Shown in pieces: positions 25,033 to 32,937 of a stretch of 64,000 nt of DNA. Positions within the stretch are counted from its first letter, which is position 1. Each line of letters starts with the position of its first letter. The stretch spans positions 1-64,000 of the forward strand of contig NZ_MCNV01000014.1 in NCBI RefSeq assembly GCF_001718195.1. Direction: 5' to 3'. The stretch comes from Paraburkholderia nodosa (GTDB lineage: Bacteria; Pseudomonadota; Gammaproteobacteria; Burkholderiales; Burkholderiaceae). The notes beneath the pieces were generated by a model. The model had not been told where the DNA came from and did not search any database. It saw only the letters and a program-made list of their open reading frames with translations. A program made the position numbers and the translations under genes.

Positions 25033-26649
25033 CTACGCCTCGAGCCAGACGTTCTCGGCGAACTTGAAGCCCATCAGTCCGGCAATCGGAATCGAACCGA
25101 GGCCCTTGAGCTTCGTCGTGTGCGCGTCGAGCGAGCTCAGGAACAGCGGAATGCCGATGCCGCCGTCGCTGTGCACGAGTACTTGCATGTCGCCATAGAT
25201 CTTCTTGCGCTTCTCTTCGTCCGGCTCGCCGCGCGCGGCCAGCAGCATCTGGTCGAACTTCGGGTCCTTCCAGTTCGCTTCATTCCACGGCGCATCCGAC
25301 TTGAAGAACTGCGTGAAGATCACATCGGCGCTCGGGCGCGCGTTGATGTTGCCGAAGGTCAGCGGGTGCTTCATCCAGTGGTTCGACCAGTAGCCGTCGC
25401 CGGGCGTGCGCACCACCTGCAGGTTCAGGCCCGCCTGCGGCGCGACCTGCTGCAGCAGCATCGCCATTTCGACCGAGCCGTCCGCTGCCGGGGAGGCATA
25501 GATCTGCAGCGGCGTGCTGCCGAGCTTTGCCTTCTGGAAGTAGAACCTGGCCTTCTGCGGATCGAAGGCGCGCTCCGGCAGGCCGGCAAAGTAGTACTTG
25601 TTGGTCGGATCGATCGGCTGGTCGTTGCCGATCGCGCCATAGCCGAGGAACACGGCGTTGCGGATCTGCTCGCGGTCGAACAGGTGCATCATGCCGCGGC
25701 GGAAGTCGGCATTGCCCGTGACGCCGCCTTCGTCGCGCATGATGAGGTCGGTGTACTGGCCCGTCTTCGTCTCCTTCACCGCGAAGCCCGGAGTGCCCTT
25801 GACGCGCGAGGTCGAGCGCGGGCTCACCTGGTTGATGAGCTGCACGTCGCCCGAGAGCAGCGCGTTCACGCGCGCCGACTCGTCGCCGATGCCGACCAGT
25901 TCGATCTCGTCCAGATGCGGCAGGCCCGGCTTCCAGTAGCGCTCGTTGCGCACGACCACCGTGCGCACGCCCGGCGAGAACTCCTTGAGCTTGAACGGGC
26001 CGGTGCCCACGGCCGTCTTGAAGTCGTTCGTGCCGTCCTTGATGATCATGAAATGCGAGTCGGCGAGGATCACGGGCAGGTCGGCGTTCGCGCCCGAGAG
26101 CGTGATCGTCACTTCGTTCGGGCCCGTGGCCTTCACGTCCTGGAACTGATCCGCGAGCGTCTTCACCTTCGAGCCCACCGCGGCGTCCTTGTGGCGCATG
26201 AGCGAGTACACCACGTCGGCGGGCGCGAGCGTCTTGCCGTCATGGAACTGCACGCCGCTGCGCAGCTTCACGACCCACACCGTCGCGTCCTTCGTTTCGA
26301 GCGACTGCGCGAGCGCCATTTGCGCGCCGAGGTGCGAGTCGTACTCGGTCAGGCCGTTGTACAGCATATTTGCGCGCACATAGTCGGTGGACACCGACTC
26401 CTTCGCGGGATCGAGCGTGTCCGACGCGGAAGACGACTGCGTCGCCACGCGGATCTTGCCGCCCTGCTTCGGCTTCTCCTGTGCGAAGGCGGCGCCGCTC
26501 GCGGCGAGCAGGCCCGCGCCCGTCATCGACATCATGCCCCCCGCGACCATCGCGCGAAGGAGGTCGCGGCGCGAGGCGCCGCGCTTCGTCAGTTCATCGA
26601 GCCGCACGCCCGGGTGAGCCATGTCTTCAAGCGATTTGTCGGTGCTCAT
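25033..26649 (-). CDS. Periplasmic substrate-binding protein of the ABC transporter (Tat-exported)
   Basis: 538-residue family-5 (DppA/OppA-type) solute-binding protein. The N-terminus carries a twin-arginine signal (SRRDLLRAMVAGG near 26-38, then a hydrophobic stretch ending SGAAFAQ at about 57). Export as a folded protein through Tat is therefore likely. The mature part begins KQGGKIRVATQSSSASDTLDPA, as in peptide and opine binding proteins. It is encoded directly upstream of the permeases. It captures the substrate that the adjacent oxidases would attack. GGAGAA is the ribosome site. Confidence 0.94.
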   Translation of the reverse strand: MSTDKSLEDMAHPGVRLDELTKRGASRRDLLRAMVAGGMMSMTGAGLLAASGAAFAQEKPKQGGKIRVATQSSSASDTLDPAKESVSTDYVRANMLYNGLTEYDSHLGAQMALAQSLETKDATVWVVKLRSGVQFHDGKTLAPADVVYSLMRHKDAAVGSKVKTLADQFQDVKATGPNEVTITLSGANADLPVILADSHFMIIKDGTNDFKTAVGTGPFKLKEFSPGVRTVVVRNERYWKPGLPHLDEIELVGIGDESARVNALLSGDVQLINQVSPRSTSRVKGTPGFAVKETKTGQYTDLIMRDEGGVTGNADFRRGMMHLFDREQIRNAVFLGYGAIGNDQPIDPTNKYYFAGLPERAFDPQKARFYFQKAKLGSTPLQIYASPAADGSVEMAMLLQQVAPQAGLNLQVVRTPGDGYWSNHWMKHPLTFGNINARPSADVIFTQFFKSDAPWNEANWKDPKFDQMLLAARGEPDEEKRKKIYGDMQVLVHSDGGIGIPLFLSSLDAHTTKLKGLGSIPIAGLMGFKFAENVWLEA

Positions 26650-26719
26650 GAAACTTCTCCGCGTCTGATGGGGGGGCTGCAGCTCGACGTATCGAGGCTG
26701 TGTGTTGTGAAAAACAGCG

Positions 26720-27994
26720 TCAGTAAAAAGCGTCTTTGATCTGGTAGTACGCGCCGACGAGCGGCAAAAACCACGGCTTGCCCGTGTGGCCCGGAATGGC
26801 GGGCCACGCGAAATCGCGCCACGGATTCGCACACGGGTTGCCGCTCATCACCTCGGCCATCACCTGGCCCATGTGCGTCGACATCTGCGTGCCGTGACCG
26901 CTGTAGCCCATCGAGAACCACACGCCTTCGTGCTGACCCGCGCGCGGCAGGCGGTCCGCGGTGATATCGACAAGCCCGCCCCAGCAGTAATCGATCCGCA
27001 CCCTCGCGAGCGCCGGAAAGAGCTGCGCGAGCGTGCGCTGGAGGATGCGCCCGCTCCTCGCATCGGACGGCCGCTCCGACGCCGTGAAACGCGCCCGGCC
27101 GCCGAACAGCAGGCGCGAATCCGGCGTCACGCGGAAATAGTTGTGCATGAGGCGGCTCGTCGTATACGAGCGGCGGTTGGGCAATAGCCGCATGAGCTGC
27201 GCGGGCGGCAGCGGCTCCGTCACGACGATGAACGAGCCGACCGGCGCAAGACGCCGCCGGTACCACGCGAACGGCCCATGCCGCGAAGGACCCGTGGCGA
27301 TCAATACCTGTTGCGCATGCAACGTTCCGCGCGCCGACTCCACGCGATAGCCGCCGCCCTCTTTCGCGATGGACGTCACGGCGGCGTGCTCGTAGAGCCG
27401 TGCGCCGCGCCGTACCGCGGCGTTCGCGAGCCCGATCGCGAAGCGGCCCATGTGCATCTGGCCGCCGTGCTTCTGGAGCAGTCCGCCATGGAAGCTGTCC
27501 GATTCCACCTCACTGCGAATCTGTTCGCGGCCGATGATCTCGACGTCCGGATCGACTTCGCGGCGAATCAGCTCGGCCGTTCGTTCGAGGTGTTCGAGGT
27601 GATGCGGTTTCGCCGCGAGCTTGAGCTTGCCCGAAGCGAGATAGTCGCAGTCGATGCCCTCTTCGCGAATGAGCCGCTCGACCGTGTCGACGGCCGCCGC
27701 GTAAGCGCGGTAGCAACCCTGCGCGCGCTCGACGCCCAGTTGCCCGCGCAGCGCCGCATAGTCCTGCGCCACGCCGGTATTGCACTGGCCGCCGTTGCGC
27801 CCCGACGCGCCGCCACCCATGCGCCCCGCGTCCAGCACCGCGACGCTCGCGCCACGGCGGCCGAACGCGAGCGCCGCGGAAAGCCCCGTGAAGCCGCCGC
27901 CCACCACCGCGACGTCCACGCGGCCTTCCACCGGTCCCTCGCTTGCGAGCAGACCGCCAGGGGCGGTGTCGAGCCAGTAGGAGTCGAGCTTCAT
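26720..27994 (-). CDS. FAD-dependent amine oxidase, PuuB-like
   Basis: 424-residue flavoprotein of the glycine oxidase/gamma-glutamylputrescine oxidase (PuuB/OrdL) type. It has VDVAVVGGGFTGLSAALAFGRRGASVAVLDAG as FAD motif, then GGGASGRNGGQCNTG, the flavin-contact loop of the family. Near the C-terminus WFSMGYSGHGTQMSTHMG is the second flavin contact. It would oxidise a secondary amine to an aldehyde, which the aldehyde dehydrogenase encoded upstream could oxidise further, as in the Puu pathway. It lies 25 bases after the HAD gene and 70 bases before the binding-protein gene. Two different amine oxidases in one operon are unusual. Confidence 0.92.
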   Translation of the reverse strand: MKLDSYWLDTAPGGLLASEGPVEGRVDVAVVGGGFTGLSAALAFGRRGASVAVLDAGRMGGGASGRNGGQCNTGVAQDYAALRGQLGVERAQGCYRAYAAAVDTVERLIREEGIDCDYLASGKLKLAAKPHHLEHLERTAELIRREVDPDVEIIGREQIRSEVESDSFHGGLLQKHGGQMHMGRFAIGLANAAVRRGARLYEHAAVTSIAKEGGGYRVESARGTLHAQQVLIATGPSRHGPFAWYRRRLAPVGSFIVVTEPLPPAQLMRLLPNRRSYTTSRLMHNYFRVTPDSRLLFGGRARFTASERPSDARSGRILQRTLAQLFPALARVRIDYCWGGLVDITADRLPRAGQHEGVWFSMGYSGHGTQMSTHMGQVMAEVMSGNPCANPWRDFAWPAIPGHTGKPWFLPLVGAYYQIKDAFY

Positions 27995-28019
27995 CGGGCG
28001 GCCTCGGCTAGCGCGTTTC

Positions 28020-28688
28020 TCAAAGACCCAGTTGCGAAGCGAGTTCGCCGATCGTCTCGACTTCGTAGTACTCGTAGTACGGCGTGCCCGGCTCGTGGCC
28101 GCGCTTGACGAACGCCTTGTGCTCGATGCCCATGTCGTGCGCCGTCATGAGGTCGTAGCGCAGGCTCGACGAAACATGCAGCACGTCGCCGGGGTTGCAG
28201 TTCAGCTGATCGAACATGTACTCGAAGCCCTGCATGCGCGGCTTGTACGACTGCGCCTGCTGCGCCGTGAATACGCGGTGGAACGGCGCGCCGAGTTTGT
28301 CGACATTGCTCTGGATCTGGTCGTCCGAAGCGTTCGAGAGAATCACGAGCTTGTACTTCTTCGCGAGGCGCGAGAGGCCTTCCGGCACGTCCGGGTGCGG
28401 GCCCCAGGTCGGCACGGCGGTGTAGAACTTTTCCGCTTCGGCCTCGATGAACTCGACGTTCATGCGCTTGCAGGCGCGGCGCACCGAATTGACGACCACG
28501 TCGCGGTACGGCTTCCATGCGCCGAGCACCTCGTCGCGGCGATAGCCCGCGAAGAACGCGACGAACTTCTCGAGGTCGGCGCCCTTGAGGCGGTCGCCAT
28601 ACATCTCGCGCGCCGTGTCGGCCATGCGGAACTTCGTCAGCGTGCCGTAGCAGTCGAACGTGATGTACTTCGGCTCGAAATCGATCAT
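28020..28688 (-). CDS. Haloacid dehalogenase type II-like HAD hydrolase
   Basis: 222-residue HAD-superfamily hydrolase. The nucleophile is Asp12 in ITFDCYGTLT. Motif II is ILSNASDD (about 115-123) and the motif III lysine is in QSYKPRMQGF; VSSSLRYDLMTAHDMG forms the last motif. It is annotated by homology with L-2-haloacid dehalogenases, but in catabolic operons such proteins often act on other substrates. It is the first gene of the ten-gene operon and its upstream region should hold the main promoter. The natural substrate is unknown; a halogenated compound is not implied by the context. Confidence 0.88.
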   Translation of the reverse strand: MIDFEPKYITFDCYGTLTKFRMADTAREMYGDRLKGADLEKFVAFFAGYRRDEVLGAWKPYRDVVVNSVRRACKRMNVEFIEAEAEKFYTAVPTWGPHPDVPEGLSRLAKKYKLVILSNASDDQIQSNVDKLGAPFHRVFTAQQAQSYKPRMQGFEYMFDQLNCNPGDVLHVSSSLRYDLMTAHDMGIEHKAFVKRGHEPGTPYYEYYEVETIGELASQLGL

Positions 28689-28938
28689 GATGGCAATCCT
28701 TTCGTGTGATGAACCCGCTTGGGGCTCAGTGGCGAAAACAGGTGGAAGTGCGTCCCTGTGGAAAATTTAAACAGCGCAAAATTTGGCGTTGGCGTCGAAT
28801 CGTGGGGCCTGCACGGTATAAACGACGCGTTTGCAGGGGCCGCCGCAGCAGATTCTGCGGTGGCGCCATCGCGCGGGCCATAGCCGAATGACCGTGCGTT
28901 TTCGTGCGTGATTCGTCAGCTTTGCAGTCAGCATGGCG

Positions 28939-30429
28939 TCAGGTTCTCGTATCGATCAGCACGCTCTTGAAACGCAGGTGCGCTTCGTAACCCTGGCGCC
29001 CGAGATCCTTGCCCATGCCCGAGCGTTTGTATCCGCCCGTCGGGATCATGAAATCGTTGCTGCGGCCGTAGCGGTTGACCCACACGGTGCCCGCCTCCAG
29101 CGCGCGCACGAGGCGCAGCGCGCGGCCGATGTCCGCGGTGTGCACGCCAGCCGCCAGGCCGTATTCGGGATGCGAGGCGAGCGCGAGCGCCTCTTCCTCG
29201 GTGTCGAAGGTCTGCACCGTGAGAACCGGGCCGAAGATCTCGGCGCGCACCGCCTCGGTTTGCGCCGTCACGCCGGTGAGGATGGTGGGCAGGTAGAACG
29301 CGCCGGGCACGGGCGCGTCCGCGCGGCGGCCACCGCAGTAGAGCGTGGCGCCTTCGGCCACGCTGCGCTCGACGATGCCTTCGATGCGCGCGGCCTGGGT
29401 TTCCGAAATGATGGGCGGCAGCGTCGTGCCCGAAGCCCACGTCGCGCCGGCGCGCAACTCAGCGATAGCCTGCTCGATGCGCGACACGAGTTCGTCCGCA
29501 ACGGCGCGCTCGACCAGCAGCCGCGAACCGGCCACGCACACCTGCCCCGCGTTGACGGCAATCGCGCCGGCGATGCGGCGCGCGACCTCGTCGAGCTTCG
29601 GCGCATCCGCGAAGACGATTTGCGGGCTCTTGCCGCCCAATTCCAGCGTGACCGGCTTCGTGCCGCTTTGCGCGCACGCCGCCATGATCGCCGAGCCCGC
29701 GCGCGTCGATCCCGTGAACGTGACTTTCGCGATGTCCGGGTGGCGCACGAGTGCGTCGCCGGTCGTCGCGCCGTCGCCTTGCACCACGTTGAAGATGCCA
29801 GGGGGAATGCCTGCCTCGATCGCGAGTTCGGCCAGACGCAGCACCGAGAACGGCGTCATCTCCGAAGGCTTGAGCACCACGGCATTGCCCGCCGCGAGCG
29901 CCGGACCGATCTTCCACGACGCCATCACGAGCGGGAAATTCCACGGCGCGATCGCGCCGACCACGCCATAAGGCTCGGCGATCGTCATGCCCAGATGGTC
30001 GTGATCGGTGGCCACGACCTCGCCGCCGAGCTTGTCGGCGAACTCGGCATAGAAACGGATGCCTTCCGCCGTGAACGGCACGTCCCACGCGCACACGTCG
30101 CGCACGGGGCGCGTCGAGCCGAGCGCCTCGAGCGGCGCGAGCGTGGCGGTGTCGGCGGCGATCAGGTCGGCGAAGCGGCGCAGGATGCGGGCGCGCTCGC
30201 GCGGCGCCATGCGTGGCCAGCCGCTCGTGCGAAACGCGCGCTTCGCGTTGTCGACGGCGTGGTCCACCCGTTGCGCGTCGCCAAGCGGCGCCGAGGCATA
30301 GACGACGCCGTCCGATGGCCGCGCGACCCCGATGCGCGCCGCGCCTTCGACGACCCACTCTCCGCCGATGAAGTGGCCGGCTTTTTCGGCCACTGAGGCA
30401 GCGACTGCGGCGGGATCGAACTGGTCCAT
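28939..30429 (-). CDS. NAD(P)-dependent aldehyde dehydrogenase, PuuC-like
   Basis: 496-residue aldehyde dehydrogenase. The cofactor motif PWNFP lies near 162-166. The general base Glu263 is in TLELGGKSPQ and the catalytic Cys298 is in NAGQVCVAGSRLL. Sequence features resemble gamma-glutamyl-gamma-aminobutyraldehyde and betaine-aldehyde dehydrogenases. It lies 250 bases upstream of the HAD gene on the same strand, so it may be read with the operon or have its own promoter. It would oxidise the aldehyde made by the PuuB-like oxidase. The ATG giving the MDQFDP start is preferred to an upstream one because it fits the family length. Confidence 0.92.
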   Translation of the reverse strand: MDQFDPAAVAASVAEKAGHFIGGEWVVEGAARIGVARPSDGVVYASAPLGDAQRVDHAVDNAKRAFRTSGWPRMAPRERARILRRFADLIAADTATLAPLEALGSTRPVRDVCAWDVPFTAEGIRFYAEFADKLGGEVVATDHDHLGMTIAEPYGVVGAIAPWNFPLVMASWKIGPALAAGNAVVLKPSEMTPFSVLRLAELAIEAGIPPGIFNVVQGDGATTGDALVRHPDIAKVTFTGSTRAGSAIMAACAQSGTKPVTLELGGKSPQIVFADAPKLDEVARRIAGAIAVNAGQVCVAGSRLLVERAVADELVSRIEQAIAELRAGATWASGTTLPPIISETQAARIEGIVERSVAEGATLYCGGRRADAPVPGAFYLPTILTGVTAQTEAVRAEIFGPVLTVQTFDTEEEALALASHPEYGLAAGVHTADIGRALRLVRALEAGTVWVNRYGRSNDFMIPTGGYKRSGMGKDLGRQGYEAHLRFKSVLIDTRT

Positions 30430-30668
30430 GACTGGGTTCCCTCGACTTGGTCTCGATGGGAAATATCGTAGGTCCACTGCCACCGCATATTTCGCCGACA
30501 AAAAAGCCCAATCAGCAGAATCGACGCGTTATTGACCGTCCAACCCCGCGTTTTGCGTTGCATCACGGGCGCTGGCGGGGCGCGCGCCCAAACAGGAAGA
30601 TCGTCCTAGTCAGTCACGGCGGGCGATGCGATAGTCACGGGACGCGTATACAGAATCCGGAGGCCGGC

Positions 30669-31541
30669 GTGTCCGACCCAAACCTGAACAGCGTCATTAC
30701 CTACCGCGCATTTACCGCCGACGATCTGGCCGCCGCGCATGCGTTGTCGACGGCGGTGCGCTGGCGGCACCGCCCCGAAGACTGGCGTTTCGCTGCCCGC
30801 ATCGGCGAAGGCATCGTGGCCGTGGACGAAAGCGGTTCGCTCGTCGGCACGGCTTTCTCGTGGTTGTTCGGTCCCAACGCGGCGACGCTCGGCATGCTGA
30901 TCGTCAAGCCCAGTCATCAGCGCCGCGGCATTGGCCGGGCCATGATCGAGCACTGGATGCAGGCGCTCGCCTCGCGCACGCTGCTGCTCCACGCGAGCGA
31001 CACGGGCTGGCCGCTCGTCGAGCGGCTCGGCTTTACGCGCATCGGCCGCATTCACCAGCACCAGGGCGCGGCGTTTCAGCCGCCGCTCGTCTCACTGCCC
31101 GCGGGCGAGCGGCTGCGCCCGATCGGCGCGAGCGACCGGCCCCGGCTCATCGAACTGGCGACGCGCGCAAGCGGCCTCGACCGCTCGGACATGCTGCCGA
31201 AACTGCTCGATCAGGCGAGCGGCATCGCGCTCGACCGCGACGGCGACCTGATCGGCTTCGCCCTCTTTCGCCGCTTTGGCGACGGGCACGTGATCGGCCC
31301 CGTGATCGCCCCCGATTCGCCGGATGCCTGCCGCGCCAAGGCGCTGATCAGCCATTGGCTCGCCTCCAACGCGGGCATGTTCGTGCGCATCGACACGCCC
31401 GTCGATCTGGGACTCTCCGACTGGCTCGAAGGCGTGGGGCTGCCGCTCGTCGACCACATCGAGAAGACGGAGCGCGGCGCGCCCTTGCGCGTCGATACCC
31501 AGTTCAAGCAGTTTGCAATCACGAGCCAGGCGGTGTGGTGA
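30669..31541 (+). CDS. Tandem GNAT acetyltransferase (paralog B)
   Basis: 290-residue double-GNAT protein and clear paralog of the one at the other end of the catabolic island. Shared blocks include EDWRFAA, HQRRGIGRAMIE (acetyl-CoA loop), LVERLGFTRIGRIHQHQ, LIELATRASGLDRS and IGPV. The N-terminal half keeps a usable acetyl-CoA loop; the C-terminal half is degenerate. A GTG start with GGAGG five bases upstream is used. It faces away from the divergent aldehyde dehydrogenase gene across 239 bases. The substrate is unknown. Confidence 0.88.
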   Translation: MSDPNLNSVITYRAFTADDLAAAHALSTAVRWRHRPEDWRFAARIGEGIVAVDESGSLVGTAFSWLFGPNAATLGMLIVKPSHQRRGIGRAMIEHWMQALASRTLLLHASDTGWPLVERLGFTRIGRIHQHQGAAFQPPLVSLPAGERLRPIGASDRPRLIELATRASGLDRSDMLPKLLDQASGIALDRDGDLIGFALFRRFGDGHVIGPVIAPDSPDACRAKALISHWLASNAGMFVRIDTPVDLGLSDWLEGVGLPLVDHIEKTERGAPLRVDTQFKQFAITSQAVW

Positions 31542-31629
31542 GCGCGGTCGAATGGACGGCATCCGGCGTGCTACCACCCGGGCAGCGAACGGATTACCAT
31601 TAGACGATTCTCGCCTCGAGGGTGACGCT

Positions 31630-31938
31630 ATGGCTACCTATGGTATCGACGGTGTCCGCATCAGTTCCTCAACGGACCGCGTAACACACGTGCGCTGGGC
31701 GCTGATCGACCCCCAGACACACGACTGGCTCTCGACACCCACCATCTCCGAAGTGGCGGCCGTCACCAACGACATCCGCTCGGGCGCCGTGGTGTATTCG
31801 GTATTTACGCTCGGCGGCATGAGATTTCTCGGTCCGAAGATCAAGCCGGTGCCGCATCCCAACGGAATCGATGGAATCGATCTGGAAGTGCCGGACGGTA
31901 ACGTCGAAAAATCCATCGACGATCTACCGCGCGTCTAG
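31630..31938 (+). CDS. Hypothetical protein, possibly DUF3892-like
   Basis: 102-residue soluble protein without signal peptide or membrane segment. The pattern YGIDGVRISSSTDRVTHVRWALI, then SEVAAVTNDIRSGAVVYSVFTLGG, resembles the small DUF3892 family, but this is from recall and not firm. The ATG has GAGGGTGA upstream. It follows the GNAT gene by 88 bases on the same strand. No function can be assigned. Confidence 0.7.
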   Translation: MATYGIDGVRISSSTDRVTHVRWALIDPQTHDWLSTPTISEVAAVTNDIRSGAVVYSVFTLGGMRFLGPKIKPVPHPNGIDGIDLEVPDGNVEKSIDDLPRV

Positions 31939-32097
31939 CGGTGCGTCGATTGTCCTGCCGACTACCGGAAAGAAAGTGCGCTGCGCCCGGATGGGCGCAC
32001 GTCGGCCGCTAGTCGCCAAAGCAGAATCGCCGGATCAAATCATTCGGAATACCGAATATTTGACCCGGCAATCGACGAGCGAACGCGTTGCAGTCAG

Positions 32098-32274
32098 TCA
32101 GTTGTACCCGAGTATCGCCGACGTAGCGACGTCTGCGCGGTCGCTCGGGTTGCCAGCCAGTACGACGGTGGGCTCATGCAATAACGAGCGATACGGGTGC
32201 AGATAAGGTTCGTTTTCCGGATCGGCGTCGTCCTGTTCGATCTCCTGGGAGTGGCTGTACTCACGTTTATCCAT
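32098..32274 (-). CDS. 58-residue hypothetical protein
   Basis: Short gene of 58 codons starting MDKREYSHSQEIEQDD and ending TSAILGYN. An AGGAG ribosome site stands 6 bases before the ATG. The protein is acidic at the N-terminus, then HPYRSLLHEPTVVLAGNPSDRADVATS, with no membrane segment or signal peptide. Codon use is ordinary and the frame has no other explanation. A larger overlapping minus-strand frame in another phase lacks a ribosome site and has unlikely composition. Function is unknown. Confidence 0.65.
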   Translation of the reverse strand: MDKREYSHSQEIEQDDADPENEPYLHPYRSLLHEPTVVLAGNPSDRADVATSAILGYN

Positions 32275-32398
32275 GATCGTCTCCTGATGTAGGGTCTAGT
32301 TGTTCGACAGTAGGGTTCCCTACATACCGGCTGAGCAAGTTTGGTGCCGCACTCGCTTTCTATCATGCCGGCGGAGTTTCTTCTGCCGCGCCCGACTC

Positions 32399-32671
32399 TC
32401 AGGAAGTCGTGAGCTTCAGGTTCGGACGCAAGTCGTGAGTAACCGCTTCACGTTGCCCTTTGCGCAGGTCCGACACCTGTTCGATGCCGGCCTTCAGCAC
32501 CTCCTCGCAAAACGCAATTCGCGTGCGGTAGTACTCGGCCTGCAATTGCGCATCGAGAACCCGCTGTTCGGCCTGGAAGAGTGCCATGCGCAATTCACTG
32601 AGCGCGCGTTGAGCCTGCTTCTCCGGCGTTGCGGCATTGTGGGCAATCAAGTTCGAAAGCCAATGCAACAT
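32399..32671 (-). CDS. Small coiled-coil hypothetical protein
   Basis: 90-residue protein rich in Ala, Glu, Gln and Arg, with a long predicted helix (about 15-72: QAQRALSELRMALFQAEQRVLDAQLQAEYYRTRIAFCEEVLKAGIEQV) that has heptad-like spacing and may form a coiled coil. A GGGGGG-rich ribosome site precedes the ATG. It lies upstream of the 58-residue gene on the same strand, with a 124-base gap. No family is recognised. Confidence 0.68.
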   Translation of the reverse strand: MLHWLSNLIAHNAATPEKQAQRALSELRMALFQAEQRVLDAQLQAEYYRTRIAFCEEVLKAGIEQVSDLRKGQREAVTHDLRPNLKLTTS

Positions 32672-32937
32672 GGATAAGCCCCCCTGTTTTCAATTTCACG
32701 ATCGCACGCGTCAAGTTTGATAACCGCCCGAACTGTCGCTGGGAAAAGACTATCAGAGGCGAAGAAAACCAGTGTGTGTGCAAACGAACGTGTTGTATAA
32801 ACGATGCAAAAGGTCGTATCCACGACGCGCTTACATAGCGCGTTTTCATCGCATGCTTTCGCTGCACGCTGCGGTTGCAAATAGGGAGCGATACATGTCC
32901 GTGGTGCCGGATCAGCCGATCGAGATGGGGCGCAACC

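Noticed and set aside
17868..28688. D-hydroxyproline degradation locus
   Set aside because: The oxidase trio would fit, but there is no proline racemase/epimerase or DHDPS-like deaminase gene in the window.
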